From NCBI RefSeq assembly GCF_958301595.1, contig NZ_CATQJU010000001.1, positions 1,240,001 to 1,304,000 of the forward strand: 64,000 bases of DNA, written 5' to 3'. Position 1 is the stretch's first letter, and every line of letters starts with the position of its first letter. This stretch comes from Porphyromonas vaginalis (GTDB lineage: Bacteria > Bacteroidota > Bacteroidia > Bacteroidales > Porphyromonadaceae). The position numbers and the translations under genes are program-made. Below, piece by piece: positions 44,422 through 53,974 of the stretch. A model generated the notes under the pieces. That model was not told the DNA's origin, searched no databases, and worked only from the letters and a program-made list of their open reading frames with translations.

Positions 44422-45510
44422 ATGCAGTTTGCCGATATATATGGATACCGAGCCCTCAAGCAGCAGTTCGTCCACCTGACCCAGTCTGGCCAGATGCCCC
44501 ACGCTGTGCTACTGGAGATACAGGAGGGCTACCCAGGGCTTCACCTAGCGTGGGCCTGGGCGCAGTACATACAGTGTCAGTCTCCTACGGGCGAGGACTC
44601 TTGTGGCGAGTGCGCTTCCTGCAAGAAGGTCGCAGCTAGTGCTCACCCTGACGTCATCTTCGTCTATCCCGTGGTCAAAGCGGCACAAGACGAGACCCCT
44701 ACGGAGCGATACTTCGACGAGTGGCGCACGCTCCTCGAGCGGTCGCCCTACATCACCGATCAGGACTGGCTCGAAGTGCTGGAGGCGGGCAATAGTCAGC
44801 CAGTTATTTACGTAAATGAGATCAATAGTCTCCTGTCACGTCTCTCTGTCACGACCACCGAAGGGGGCTGGCGCACGATCATCATCTACCAGCCTGAGCG
44901 CATGAATGATGCAGCGGCCAACAAACTTCTCAAGTCGCTCGAAGAGCCTCCCGCCGAGACGCTCTTTATCCTGGTGTCGGCACATTCGGATCGCCTCCTA
45001 GACACGATCCTGAGCCGTGTGCAGCGCTTCGAATTGCCTCCGATGACGGAGGCAGAGATGAGAGAGGCCTTGACAGCACTGCACCCTGAGCTAGCTACTG
45101 ATGCCCTTGAGGCGATGATCCCCCTAGTGGACGGCAATCTGAGCGATGCCCTACGGCTACTCGATAGCTCCGCCTCGCAAGACAAACTACAAGAACTGGC
45201 GCAACAGTGGTACGATGCGACGCTACGAGCCGACATCTTGCGTCTGAAGCTGCTCAGTGAGGAGGTGGACAAAGCTGGACGTGAGGGAGCGGTCGCTTTC
45301 CTCAAACTACTGATGCAACAGGTGGGGCAGCAGTGGCACCGTGCGCTCCGTGGTGAGGCACGTGTAGGGGAGCTACGGGTCAACAATAAGGCAATGGGTG
45401 CCTGCTATCGTCTCCTCGAGGAGGCAATGCGAGAGATTCGTGGCAATGTGCTGACGAAGATGGTGCTCTTCGACACATTCCTGCGTATGCTGCTCGCCTT
45501 GCGCAACTAA
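44422..45510 (+). CDS. holB: DNA polymerase III delta' subunit
   Basis: A 362-residue clamp-loader subunit. A zinc-binding cluster (CGECASCKKVAASAHPD, with an earlier C) and the sensor-like TTEGGWRTIIIYQPERMNDA and ANKLLKSLEEPPAETLFILV are typical of delta'/DnaX relatives. The P-loop position reads LLEIQEGYPGLHLAWA and lacks GxxGxGK, as expected for the non-hydrolysing delta' role. It stabilises the clamp loader that opens and loads the beta clamp. It sits between dnaG and an acyltransferase gene. Confidence 0.9.
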   Translation: MQFADIYGYRALKQQFVHLTQSGQMPHAVLLEIQEGYPGLHLAWAWAQYIQCQSPTGEDSCGECASCKKVAASAHPDVIFVYPVVKAAQDETPTERYFDEWRTLLERSPYITDQDWLEVLEAGNSQPVIYVNEINSLLSRLSVTTTEGGWRTIIIYQPERMNDAAANKLLKSLEEPPAETLFILVSAHSDRLLDTILSRVQRFELPPMTEAEMREALTALHPELATDALEAMIPLVDGNLSDALRLLDSSASQDKLQELAQQWYDATLRADILRLKLLSEEVDKAGREGAVAFLKLLMQQVGQQWHRALRGEARVGELRVNNKAMGACYRLLEEAMREIRGNVLTKMVLFDTFLRMLLALRN

Positions 45511-45521
45511 GATCACTAGCG

Positions 45522-46538
45522 ATGTCAGAGCAGACGTTACGCCATCAGGGACTTGACCTCCTGCGGCTCCTCTCGGTCGTGATGGTAATCGGCATTCACA
45601 CGGCGGGAGGGTACTTTATGGAAGAGGCTTCGCTGTCAGAGCGTTGGCAGGCTGCCCCGTGGTATGCACTCTCAGTGGGAGCGGTGTCACTCTTTGTGAT
45701 GATGAGCGGAGCCTTCATGCTATCGCCTGAGCGGCAGATCGGGAGCTTGGTACACTTCTACAAGCGTAGTGTGGGGCGCAAGATACTCTTGCCACTGCTT
45801 GTCTGGTCTGTGGGCTACTACTTCTGGTACTGTGCGAAGGAGCAGGCGTGGCTCGCCTTCCAGTGGTATCACTTGTGGTATCTCGTGATGCTGGCGGGAC
45901 TCTACGTGGTCACCCCTATGCTACGCTGGCTCTGCGAGCGGATCGAGCGTAGCGATAGTCCTACCTATGGAGGCAATCGGGGATTACTGATCTTGACGCT
46001 CGGGAGCTATCTCGTAGCGCTTGCTGTAGACATCTACTACCGCTCGTATGGCATCCAGCAGATCTGCCTGCTCTGGTGGGTGCAGTACCTCCCTTACTAC
46101 CTTGCGGGCTATCTGATCTCTCGCACCATTAGTCAGTTGCCGGGCAAAGGCTGGCTCGTGGCACTCTTCATCGGGAGTATGCTGCTACACGGAGCACTGC
46201 TCATTTACGTGCCTTACCAATTGTTAGGACGGGTGGGTGTCAACTTCTTTCCGCTGGTCGTACTCAAGGTGGTCTCGCTCTTCGCCCTCTGCTACCGATG
46301 GCGACCCACAGCACGACTCTTAGTATCGGCAAGTACGCTTTACCCCTATGTGATGGGGATCTACTTGGTACACTTTGCGGTGCTGCAGGTAGTCTTCAAG
46401 CTTTTCGTCCTTTTCCTCCCCGCACTGACCGCCTGTCCAGCTGTAAGCCTCCCGCTACGCATCCTTCTCATTGCGCTCATCTCATTAGGTGTCACCGCTT
46501 TGCTCCGCAAGGTGCCACGACTACGACCGCTAGTTTAG
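45522..46538 (+). CDS. Membrane acyltransferase, acyltransferase-3 family
   Basis: A 338-residue protein with about 10 membrane segments. It begins LRHQGLDLLRLLSVVMVIGI then HTAG, which is the acyltransferase-3 (OafA/WecH-like) signature with the catalytic His. This family acetylates or succinylates sugars of surface polysaccharides at the inner membrane using acyl-CoA. The acceptor is unknown. It starts 11 bp after the holB stop. Confidence 0.88.
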   Translation: MSEQTLRHQGLDLLRLLSVVMVIGIHTAGGYFMEEASLSERWQAAPWYALSVGAVSLFVMMSGAFMLSPERQIGSLVHFYKRSVGRKILLPLLVWSVGYYFWYCAKEQAWLAFQWYHLWYLVMLAGLYVVTPMLRWLCERIERSDSPTYGGNRGLLILTLGSYLVALAVDIYYRSYGIQQICLLWWVQYLPYYLAGYLISRTISQLPGKGWLVALFIGSMLLHGALLIYVPYQLLGRVGVNFFPLVVLKVVSLFALCYRWRPTARLLVSASTLYPYVMGIYLVHFAVLQVVFKLFVLFLPALTACPAVSLPLRILLIALISLGVTALLRKVPRLRPLV

Positions 46539-46572
46539 AGGGAAAAGCCTTTACAAGACAGCAATGATTTCG

Positions 46573-46580
46573 TATCTTTG
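46573..46580 (+). promoter_or_regulatory. Putative promoter for ribE
   Basis: TATCTTTG matches the -7 consensus and lies 37 bp before the ribE ATG. A weak -33 (TTTA, 46550-46553) is about 19 bp upstream. No FMN riboswitch is visible. Confidence 0.5.
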
Positions 46581-46617
46581 CGAAGTAACTAATCAATAGA
46601 GCAAACCGAATAGATAT

Positions 46618-47220
46618 ATGTTTAGTGGAATAGTAGAAGGTATGGCGCAGGTGCGCCGCCTAACCCGCGAAGGAAGCAACCTGCACATCACACTCGCCTG
46701 CAACTTTGCCGCAGAGCTACAGATAGATCAGAGCATCGCACACAATGGCGTTTGCCTCACCGTTGTCTCGCTTGAGGAGGGGGGCTACACGGTGACAGCC
46801 GTTCAGGAGACGCTGGATCGTAGTAATCTGGGACTCCTACAGGTGGGCGACTATGTCAATGTGGAGCGCAGTATGATGCTCGGTGGCCGTCTGGACGGTC
46901 ATATCGTGCAGGGGCATGTGGATCAGACGGCTCGCTGTACGGCCATTCGAGAGATGGATGGAAGCCACTACTTTACCTTCGCCTATGAGGTGGATCGTGA
47001 GATGATGCGCCAGGGATATATGACGGTCGAGAAGGGCTCCGTGACGGTCAACGGCGTGAGCCTCACCGTCTGCAATTCGCAGGAAAACTCTTTCGAGGTG
47101 GCAATCATCCCTTATACACTGGAGCATACCAACTTCAAGTACTTTAAGGAGGGAAGTGTGGTCAACCTCGAGTTTGACATCTTGGGCAAGTACATCGCTC
47201 GCCTACGTTCGTTTGACTAA
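46618..47220 (+). CDS. ribE: Riboflavin synthase, alpha chain
   Basis: A 200-residue protein with the two tandem lumazine-binding barrels of riboflavin synthase. Repeat 1 starts MFSGIVEGMAQVRRL with SIAHNGVCLTVVSLEEGGYT. Repeat 2 starts about residue 98 (LDGHIVQGHVDQTARC) with VEKGSVTVNGVSLTVC. It dismutates two 6,7-dimethyl-8-ribityllumazine molecules to riboflavin. The next gene, a flavin-dependent nitroreductase, starts 12 bp downstream. Confidence 0.96.
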   Translation: MFSGIVEGMAQVRRLTREGSNLHITLACNFAAELQIDQSIAHNGVCLTVVSLEEGGYTVTAVQETLDRSNLGLLQVGDYVNVERSMMLGGRLDGHIVQGHVDQTARCTAIREMDGSHYFTFAYEVDREMMRQGYMTVEKGSVTVNGVSLTVCNSQENSFEVAIIPYTLEHTNFKYFKEGSVVNLEFDILGKYIARLRSFD

Positions 47221-47232
47221 ACCCTTGTAATT

Positions 47233-47781
47233 ATGAACCCTGAAGATCTATACGCTCTCTATCGGGAGCGTCAGAGCGATCGTAGATTTGCTGACCGCCC
47301 TGTACCGCAGGAGGTGCTGGAGCGCATCCTAAACAACGCCCTGCTGGCGCCCTCTGCAACCAATCAGCAGCCCTGGAGTATCGTAGCAGTCTCCGAGCCA
47401 GAGACTGCGCAGCGTGTGGGGCAGGCGGTCATCAAAGGGGTGACAAATATGAATAAGTTTGCCCTGGAGGCACCCGTACATCTACTGATCGTAGCGGAGC
47501 GGGGACGCTGGGTGGCGCGTATGGGTAGCCGCATGATGAAGGTGGACTACCGACCCATAGACCTAGGCATCCTCGTGGCACACATCGTCCTCGCAGCTCA
47601 GGCAGAGGGCGTCGGAAGCTGCATACTAGGCTGGATCAACGATACCGCCGTGCGCAAAGAACTGGGCATACCAGACAAGCGTCAGGTGGTCCTAGACATC
47701 CTCATTGGCTACTCGGAGCAACCAACTCGAGAGAAGAAGCGCAAGAGTCCCGACGAGGTGATCCACTGGAACAAGTGGTGA
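47233..47781 (+). CDS. Nitroreductase-family FMN oxidoreductase
   Basis: A 182-residue protein of normal nitroreductase length. The N-terminal RQSDRRFADRPVPQEVLERI and NALLAPSATNQQPWSI are FMN-contacting motifs. The C-terminal IGYSEQPTREKKRKSPDEVI is the usual ending (IGYP..P..KKR) and provides the second flavin contact. It reduces nitro or quinone-like substrates with NAD(P)H. It is probably co-transcribed with ribE. MITE copy 3 begins 8 bp past the stop. Confidence 0.92.
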   Translation: MNPEDLYALYRERQSDRRFADRPVPQEVLERILNNALLAPSATNQQPWSIVAVSEPETAQRVGQAVIKGVTNMNKFALEAPVHLLIVAERGRWVARMGSRMMKVDYRPIDLGILVAHIVLAAQAEGVGSCILGWINDTAVRKELGIPDKRQVVLDILIGYSEQPTREKKRKSPDEVIHWNKW

Positions 47782-47788
47782 GTCTTAC

Positions 47789-47913
47789 GAGACTGGAGCA
47801 TAAAGGCGAATCGCTGTGTTGCTTTCGGGATTCGGCTTCGGTCACATACGGATGTATGCTCCCTTCAGGCCTCACCCTCAGTGCCTTGCGCTTCATCCTT
47901 TTTGCAAAGTCTC
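47789..47913. mobile_element. MITE copy 3 (125-bp short form, CTTAC target duplication)
   Basis: The left end is GAGACTGGAGCA (47789-47800). The right end is TTGCAAAGTCTC (47902-47913), which in the long copies is internal. CTTAC flanks both sides (47784-47788, 47914-47918). It lacks the hairpin-bearing 50 bp of copies 1 and 2 but matches their left 125 bp closely. It lies between the nitroreductase and menE stops. Confidence 0.92.
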
Positions 47914-47918
47914 CTTAC

Positions 47919-47931
47919 GGGGGGGGGGGGG
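47919..47931. repeat. Run of 13 G
   Basis: A 13-G homopolymer abuts the right target duplication of MITE copy 3 and lies 19 bp past the menE stop. Its length may vary between isolates or may be a sequencing uncertainty. Confidence 0.85.
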
Positions 47932-47949
47932 CTGCCGTGAGGCGGCGTG

Positions 47950-49047
47950 TTAGTGCGGAGAGGCGGTGGAGCTGAGGAGCTGCTGGAGGGCGCGACGGTC
48001 GAGCTTGCCGTTGTCGTTGTGCGGTAGCTGCGCTACGCAGCGGATCTCTTTGGGGCGGTGATAGGGAGGTAGGAGCTGTTCGCACGTTTCGTCTAGCCGC
48101 TTCGCCAAAGCTTCGGGGAGGCTGTCGCTTTCTAGTACGAGTACGAGCTTTTGTCCTAGCGCAGCATCGGCTACCCAGCTGATGGCGAGCGGTACGTCTA
48201 GTGTCGCAGAGAGCTTGCGCTCGATCGGCTCGGGGCTGATCTTGACACCGCCACTATTGATCATGTTATCGGCTCGACCCTCTATGGTAAAGCCGCCATC
48301 GGGGTGTAGCTCGACGAGGTCATGGGTCGTGAGGACGGGACCTTCGGGATAGAGCAGGCGATCCTCGATGATGAGTTCGCCTTCGGAGCCTTGGGAGAGA
48401 TGTACCCCCTCGAGGGGATAGAAGAGGGGAGAGGCGTGGGGGCCGTTGAGCCGTCGCAGGGCGATGTGCGAGATGGTCTCGGTCATGCCGTAGGTGGCGT
48501 AAGCTGCTACGGGTAGCGTGCTGAGCTGCGCCTCCACAGTGGGATGAATGGCTCCGCCCCCGATGATCAGTTGCTCTGCTTGGCTGAGTAGCTCACGCTC
48601 CTCAGGCACCTCCAGTGTGTGGTGTAGTTGAAGGGGTACAAGCGAGACGAAGTGCGGTGCTACGCTGAGTGTCGCCAGCGGATGACTCGAGGGAGGCACG
48701 ACGATTAGCTCGGCACCGGCGAGCAATGCGCGTACCACCATCATCTTAGCACCTATGTAGCGCAGATCCATCGCTAGGAGAAGCCGTGTGCTAGCTTCGA
48801 TCTGAAAGTAGCGGTTGCTCCTGAGTCCGCTCCTTCGCATAGCGCACTTCGTCAGTCTGATCCGCTTAGGGGTGCCCGTTGAGCCAGAGGTCTGGACGGT
48901 CACATACTCCTCTTCGCTCCACCACTCCCCGAGAAAGGCGAGGAGTGGCTGTAGCACGGCTCTGCGCTCGGAGGTTAGCCCCTGAGCGAACGGCTCTAAG
49001 CTCTCCGCATCTACTCGTGCGCTATCTATATATAGGTGCTCGGACAT
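47950..49047 (-). CDS. menE: o-Succinylbenzoate-CoA ligase MenE
   Basis: A 365-residue AMP-forming ligase, short as usual in Bacteroidetes MenE. The P-loop is VQTSGSTGTPKRIRL. The adenylation core shows AYATYGMTETISHIALR, and the hinge region IEGRADNMINSGGVKI is followed by the small C-terminal domain ending in DNGKLDRRAL, which contains the catalytic Lys. It activates o-succinylbenzoate to its CoA ester in menaquinone synthesis. It is the last gene of the menFDBCE run. A TTGGCTG heptamer array begins 2 bases upstream of its ATG. Confidence 0.94.
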   Translation of the reverse strand: MSEHLYIDSARVDAESLEPFAQGLTSERRAVLQPLLAFLGEWWSEEEYVTVQTSGSTGTPKRIRLTKCAMRRSGLRSNRYFQIEASTRLLLAMDLRYIGAKMMVVRALLAGAELIVVPPSSHPLATLSVAPHFVSLVPLQLHHTLEVPEERELLSQAEQLIIGGGAIHPTVEAQLSTLPVAAYATYGMTETISHIALRRLNGPHASPLFYPLEGVHLSQGSEGELIIEDRLLYPEGPVLTTHDLVELHPDGGFTIEGRADNMINSGGVKISPEPIERKLSATLDVPLAISWVADAALGQKLVLVLESDSLPEALAKRLDETCEQLLPPYHRPKEIRCVAQLPHNDNGKLDRRALQQLLSSTASPH

Positions 49048-49048
49048 G

Positions 49049-49115
49049 TTGGCTGTTGGCTGTTAGCTCTTGGCTGTTGGCTGTTGTTGGCTAAAAGCTA
49101 ACGGCCAAAAGCCAA
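49049..49115. repeat. TTRGCTK heptamer array with inverted half, in the menE leader
   Basis: TTGGCTG, TTGGCTG, TTAGCTC, TTGGCTG, TTGGCTG, then TTG and TTGGCTA, followed by the inverse orientation (GCTAACG, GCCAAAA, GCCAATT). It fills the menC-menE spacer and can fold on itself. The transcribed leader ends right at the menE start codon. Confidence 0.88.
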
Positions 49116-49118
49116 TTT

Positions 49119-50216
49119 CTAATCTCTGAAAAACATCTGGTCGCCGACGAGTCGTAGCGTGGAGGGCTTGTTGTTGAGATAGAGTGCGCCTGTGCCGAGC
49201 CCTTGCGGGCGGGCGATCGGGTACTGGCTGACCCACTGAGCGATGGCACTGAGCCCTACGTTCGACTCCAGCGCTGAGGTCGCCCACCAGCCGATGCCAC
49301 GCTCCTCGGCCAGCTCGATCCACTCATCGACCCCGCTATGGAGCGACGGCTTGAGGATGATATAGTGTGGCTTGCCCTCATCTAGTAGTTGCGCTTTGCG
49401 CTCTCGGGTGTGGATCCCTATCAGCTCCTCGTCGAGTGCTATGGGGAGAGGCGACGCTGCCGTGAGCTTCGCTAGGTCGTTCCACTGATTGCTCGCAGGT
49501 ATCGGTTGCTCGATCGAGTGTAGGTGAAAGTCGCTCAGTTGCTTGAGTCGCTCTAGAGCTACCTCTGGGGCAAAAGCTCCGTTGGCATCCACCCGCAGCT
49601 CCATCTCCTCGGGTGAGAAGTGCTGCCGCACGTAGCGGAGTAGCTCTAGTTCTTCGGCAAAGTCTATTCCGCCGATCTTAAGCTTCAAGCAACGGAATCC
49701 CTGCGCTAGCTTAGCTTGGATCTGTTCGTACATATAGGCTTTGTCGCCCATCCAGATCAACCCATTGATCGGGATGCCCATCTCACCACGCGTGAATGGG
49801 GTGTTGCAAAAGGGAGGTGCCGTCTCCCCCTCGACACTACGACAAGCAGCGAGGAAGCTATTGATCGCCGTGGCTAAGCCAAAAGCTATGGAAGGGTAGG
49901 GGCATAGCGAGGCTATGTCAAACTGATCGGGAGCCTGCGCCAGCTGCCCCGCCAGCTTCTCTAGCACCACCTGGTAGTCGGGCAGATCATCGCAGCTGAG
50001 CTGAGGCATCGGGGCGCACTCGCCATAACCCACATGAGCTGCCTGCTCGAGGCTCTGGAGGCGTAGGTAGTAGACCCGCTTCGTCTCATACTCGCCACGG
50101 GAGGTCTTGGCGGGTCGACGGAAGCGCAGGGTGTATGGCTCCACGCTTATGGTCACTCGCTCAGCTATCTGTGGCAGTAGCGTGGGGAGGTGGAGGATGC
50201 TCTCTTGTGGTGACAT
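49119..50216 (-). CDS. menC: o-Succinylbenzoate synthase MenC
   Basis: A 365-residue enolase-superfamily protein. The KLKIG segment (FRCLKLKIGGIDF) supplies the catalytic Lys. RVDANGAF, SIEQPI and IALDEELIG carry the three metal ligands, and HYIILKPSLHSG the second catalytic Lys. It dehydrates SHCHC to o-succinylbenzoate. It lies 6 bp after menB and 71 bp before menE. Confidence 0.93.
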   Translation of the reverse strand: MSPQESILHLPTLLPQIAERVTISVEPYTLRFRRPAKTSRGEYETKRVYYLRLQSLEQAAHVGYGECAPMPQLSCDDLPDYQVVLEKLAGQLAQAPDQFDIASLCPYPSIAFGLATAINSFLAACRSVEGETAPPFCNTPFTRGEMGIPINGLIWMGDKAYMYEQIQAKLAQGFRCLKLKIGGIDFAEELELLRYVRQHFSPEEMELRVDANGAFAPEVALERLKQLSDFHLHSIEQPIPASNQWNDLAKLTAASPLPIALDEELIGIHTRERKAQLLDEGKPHYIILKPSLHSGVDEWIELAEERGIGWWATSALESNVGLSAIAQWVSQYPIARPQGLGTGALYLNNKPSTLRLVGDQMFFRD

Positions 50217-50222
50217 CGACTA

Positions 50223-51053
50223 TTAGGGGAACTTAGGGTACTGCTCGAAGTTGGGCTTGCGCTTTTCGAGAAAAGCGTTCTTGCCCTCCTGTGCTTCGTC
50301 CGTGAGGTAGTAGAGCAGCGTCGCATCGCCTGCCAGCTCTTGGATACCGGCCTGACCATCCAGCTCAGCATTGAGTCCTGCCTTAATCATACGGAGTGCC
50401 AGCGGGCTCAGTAGCATCATCTCCTCGGCCCACTGTACGTACTCATCTTCTAGTTGGTCTAGAGGCACCACTTTGTTGACCAGTCCCATGTCAAGAGCCT
50501 CCTGAGCGGAGTATTGGCGGCAGAGGAACCATATCTCACGCGCCTTCTTTTGCCCCACGACACGAGCGAGGTACGAGGACCCAAAGCCAGCATCGAAGCT
50601 GCCTACACGAGGACCCGTCTGCCCGAAGATAGCATTCTCCGAAGCGATCGAGAGGTCGCACACCACGTGGAGGACATGTCCGCCACCGATAGCGTAACCA
50701 TTGACCGCAGCGATGACCGGCTTGGGGATGCTACGGATCTGCTTCTGCACATCGAGGACGCTCAGACGAGGCACGCCGTCCTTGCCAATGTAGCCACCCC
50801 GCCCCTTGACGTTTTGATCTCCACCAGAGCAAAACGCCTTGTCGCCAGCACCCGTCAGGACCACCACATTGATGCTCTGATCCTCACGGCAGATGCGCAG
50901 AGCGTCGCTCATCTCGGCCGTTGTGGTCGGCGTAAAAGCGTTGCGGTAGCGCTCCCGATTGATCGTGATGCGCGCTATGCCGTTGTAGTAGTCGAAGAGG
51001 ATGTCTTCGTACTCTTTGAGGGGCTTCCATACCCGTTGGTTCTTTTCACTCAT
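50223..51053 (-). CDS. menB: 1,4-Dihydroxy-2-naphthoyl-CoA synthase MenB
   Basis: A 276-residue crotonase-fold enzyme of typical MenB length. The motifs are [20 protein letters not shown] (oxyanion hole and the MenB-specific loop) and [20 protein letters not shown]. The pair [20 protein letters not shown] is also characteristic. It cyclises o-succinylbenzoyl-CoA. Its start overlaps the menD stop by 4 bases (ATGA-type coupling). Confidence 0.97.
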   Translation of the reverse strand: MSEKNQRVWKPLKEYEDILFDYYNGIARITINRERYRNAFTPTTTAEMSDALRICREDQSINVVVLTGAGDKAFCSGGDQNVKGRGGYIGKDGVPRLSVLDVQKQIRSIPKPVIAAVNGYAIGGGHVLHVVCDLSIASENAIFGQTGPRVGSFDAGFGSSYLARVVGQKKAREIWFLCRQYSAQEALDMGLVNKVVPLDQLEDEYVQWAEEMMLLSPLALRMIKAGLNAELDGQAGIQELAGDATLLYYLTDEAQEGKNAFLEKRKPNFEQYPKFP

Positions 51054-52780
51054 AACTCTTCTCTTGGTTGTAATTGCTTGAAATAGGTCTGTAGTTCGGC
51101 GATCTCATCCTCTGAAGAGACGAAAGCCTCGAGGAGACGTGGACGATCGGCAGGACCGACGAAGTAAGCCATCGTTTCTTCTAGTTCGCTCGCCTCTTGC
51201 ACCGACAGGTACTCCCAGCCACAGCTCTCCGCCCAGCCCTGCGCTCGTAGCTGATGCTCGGCAGTGATGTACCGCTGCGAGAGGCGGTCCATCTCTAAGG
51301 TCGGCAGACTCTGGAAGATGCTCCCTCTCTGGTTGTTGAGCAGTAGCACCCGCACATTGCTCCCCACCTCGGGCAGCCCTAGTGCATTGAGATCGTAGAA
51401 GAAGCTCAGGTCGCCGATGACGATGAAGTGCCGCTCCTCGGCTCTCTGGCGGGCGAAGCCTAAGGCGGTCGAGAGCGAGCCTTCTATGCCACTGGTGCCT
51501 CGGTTGCAAAGCGTGAGGAGCCGACGAGGCTTGCGAAAAAGCTCCGCATAGCGCACCGACGAACTGTTAGCCAGGTGTAGCACGCAAGGCTCTTCGGGTA
51601 GAAGGCTTAGGAGGCTCCCCACTACTTCCAGAGAACTGTATCGTGGTGTCGGAGAGGGGAGTTGATCAATACGCTCCCGCCAGTGACGTGCATAGGGCGA
51701 GCTAGCACAGCCCGCCAAGCTCTGAGCCATTGTCTCAAGAAATGGTTCAACAGGTGCTATGATTTGCTCGGTGAGACTGCAGAAGAGGTCTACCACCGAG
51801 GGATCAGGTGACAGGTGCCACGTCTCCCGTGGCGGGTAGCTGCGCAGGTACTGCTTCATCTTGTTGGAGACGATATGTCCGCCGAGGGTGATTAGCAGGT
51901 CGGGCTGTAGTGCTCGTCGATCCACCTCGCTGAGTGACGCTAGGAACGCATCGAGCGAACAGATCGATACGGGGCTATTCGATAGCGACTCTCCGATACA
52001 GAGAAATTGCTCCCGCAAGTTTTGTGGAAAGTTATCCCCCGTACTCGTCGCAGCAGACCAACTTTCCTGTCCTACTAGTATCATCTTGCGCTCGAACGTA
52101 GCGAGCCGATGTAACAATGGCTCTACCGCCTGCGCATCGATACTATATGGATAAAGTTGCTGGATCCGACGCCCTGGCTGCATCCCAATGGGTTGTCTAT
52201 CGCTGGACTCAGGGTCGTGCTTTGCTGAAGTTGGCGGGAGCAAGGAGACGCCCGGGTCGCTGATTGGGACATTGATCTGCACGGGTCCAGGGAGCGGAGC
52301 CAGTGCTGCGAGGAGTGCTTCGTTGATCAGACGATTGCAGTACCACCGCTCCTCCTCGGTGTGAGGCTCTGGCAGATGCACCGCTTTGCGCACCAGTGAG
52401 CCGAAGAGTCCTGGCTGAGGCAGCGTTTGTCCAGCCCACTGTCCGATCCAACGCTCAGGTCTATCGGCCGACAGGACAATCAGCGGCACCCCTTGATAGT
52501 AAGCCTCCGCGACAGCTGGGTGAAGGTTTGCCACCGCCGTGCCAGAGGTACAGCACACCACGACCGCTCTATGCGTAGCGAGAGCCAAGCCGAGCGCATA
52601 GAAGCCCGCGCTGCGCTCATCGATGATCGAGTGGCAGGTCGCCCCCGTGAGCTGGTGGCTGAGTGCATGAACGAGCGGCGCATTGCGACTACCCGGGCAT
52701 AGCACCACATCACGCACACCATGTGCCTGAAGCAGAGCAACTAGTTCGCTGATCACAGGATCTTCCATCGGTATCATCAC
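51050..52780 (-). CDS. menD: SEPHCHC synthase MenD
   Basis: A 576-residue thiamine-diphosphate enzyme. The N-terminal [20 protein letters not shown] carries the PGSR motif. The ThDP-binding region is [20 protein letters not shown] near the C-terminus (GDxxFxxDxN). It condenses isochorismate with 2-oxoglutarate. It sits between menF (10 bp) and menB (4-base overlap). Two closely spaced in-frame ATGs (residues 2 and 5) could also serve as start. Confidence 0.95.
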   Translation of the reverse strand: MMIPMEDPVISELVALLQAHGVRDVVLCPGSRNAPLVHALSHQLTGATCHSIIDERSAGFYALGLALATHRAVVVCCTSGTAVANLHPAVAEAYYQGVPLIVLSADRPERWIGQWAGQTLPQPGLFGSLVRKAVHLPEPHTEEERWYCNRLINEALLAALAPLPGPVQINVPISDPGVSLLPPTSAKHDPESSDRQPIGMQPGRRIQQLYPYSIDAQAVEPLLHRLATFERKMILVGQESWSAATSTGDNFPQNLREQFLCIGESLSNSPVSICSLDAFLASLSEVDRRALQPDLLITLGGHIVSNKMKQYLRSYPPRETWHLSPDPSVVDLFCSLTEQIIAPVEPFLETMAQSLAGCASSPYARHWRERIDQLPSPTPRYSSLEVVGSLLSLLPEEPCVLHLANSSSVRYAELFRKPRRLLTLCNRGTSGIEGSLSTALGFARQRAEERHFIVIGDLSFFYDLNALGLPEVGSNVRVLLLNNQRGSIFQSLPTLEMDRLSQRYITAEHQLRAQGWAESCGWEYLSVQEASELEETMAYFVGPADRPRLLEAFVSSEDEIAELQTYFKQLQPREEL

Positions 52781-52789
52781 GCTCCTCCT

Positions 52790-53929
52790 TTACCTTATAA
52801 GACTATGTATTGCCGAGAGCTTGTGCAGCACCTCCTGCCACTCGCTCTCTAGACTGGACCCACGCACGATGCCGCCCCCCGCATAGAGTCGCAAAGCCTG
52901 CTCTGGGAGCAACTGCAGACAGCGTATCTGGACAAAAAGATCGACGCATCGCTCAGGCTCATACCATCCTAGGAAGCCTGAATAATAAGAACGTCCCGAG
53001 GACTCCTCCTCGAGGATCACATGCTGCGCCACTCGCTGAGGCGTGCCACAGATCGCTGGCGTGGGGTGAAGACGCTCCGCCAAGGTGATCGGTGCATAGC
53101 CGTCGGGAAGCTGCAATGCAAAGCGCGCCTGGAGATGTTGTAATGCGCCAGTCGTTGTTGTCTCTACCGCAAGCGCACGGTAGGGGATCCCCTCCTGCTC
53201 TAGTATCTCTCCGATGAAGCGCTGCACGTAGCGATGCTCCCGCTTATTCTTCTCACTCCAGAGGGGCGGCTCGCCATCTCGTTGCCGAGGCATCGTCCCA
53301 GCCAGTGCTACCGTCTGCCAGCGCGTGCCATCACCTCTGAGGAGCATCTCTGGTGTGGCACAGAGCCACAGTCCCGTCTGAGGCGTGTAGCAGAGCGACA
53401 CGAAGGCATGCGGATAGTGCGTCAAGGCTTTGTCAAAGGCTGCAACCACTTGTGCCGTAGCGATGCTGGGCAGCTCGACACGATGCGCCAAGACCAGCTT
53501 CTCCGTCGTCCCCTCCTCTAGATGCTCCATAAAGCGATCGAAGGTCGTACGATAACTATCGGGCAACGCTTGCGGTATCGGAGCCACAGGGGGAAAGTCT
53601 TCGAGTGTCTTCTCGTCGCACTCCGTGAGCTGCAGTACCCTCGCCTCCTGCTCCTCTTCGATCCAGAGCATCGGTGTCTCAGCCGTCACGGCGAAGGGCG
53701 CTATCAAGAAGCCAGCCAAATGTTCCCGACCCCTCAGTGCCTCAGCAGTAGTCTCCGCGGCCCGAGCTGGGTGATGAAGCCCAATCTCACGCACCGTACG
53801 CCCCTCGTCAGGTAGACGAAAGCAGGCAAAAGGGGAGCAGCGATTCATGCGCTCCTCCACTAGTGTGGTCAGTTCGTCGCCATTACAGCTACGACCTCTT
53901 TGCGCCTTATGAGATGCTATGTCATGCAC
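52790..53929 (-). CDS. menF: Isochorismate synthase MenF
   Basis: A 379-residue chorismate-binding enzyme. The conserved core includes EKLVLAHRVELP, WLCATPEMLLRG, ALAGTMPRQ, LHPTPAICGTPQ and the final LYAGGGIVRGSSLESEWQEV. It isomerises chorismate to isochorismate, the first committed menaquinone step. An internal ATG at 53848 (MNRCSPFACFRLP) is an alternative start that would shorten it by 27 residues. It follows the RelA/SpoT gene by 45 bp. Confidence 0.94.
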   Translation of the reverse strand: MHDIASHKAQRGRSCNGDELTTLVEERMNRCSPFACFRLPDEGRTVREIGLHHPARAAETTAEALRGREHLAGFLIAPFAVTAETPMLWIEEEQEARVLQLTECDEKTLEDFPPVAPIPQALPDSYRTTFDRFMEHLEEGTTEKLVLAHRVELPSIATAQVVAAFDKALTHYPHAFVSLCYTPQTGLWLCATPEMLLRGDGTRWQTVALAGTMPRQRDGEPPLWSEKNKREHRYVQRFIGEILEQEGIPYRALAVETTTTGALQHLQARFALQLPDGYAPITLAERLHPTPAICGTPQRVAQHVILEEESSGRSYYSGFLGWYEPERCVDLFVQIRCLQLLPEQALRLYAGGGIVRGSSLESEWQEVLHKLSAIHSLIR

Positions 53930-53974
53930 TGCTCTATTTCTTCGGGGTCTAACTGTCGGTGATCGCTGTGCTGG

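Noticed and set aside
44422-45510. Missing P-loop in the delta' subunit as a defect
   Set aside because: The delta' subunit is known to lack ATP hydrolysis in several bacteria, so this is ordinary for the family.
51105-51509. Arg-rich frames overlapping menD, gcvP, clpB and similar genes
   Set aside because: They are shadow frames of well-identified genes with unusual amino-acid composition and no recognisable domains.
47950-53929. Absence of menH from the men operon as a novelty
   Set aside because: menH is often located elsewhere or not recognised in Bacteroidetes, so absence from this window is not informative.
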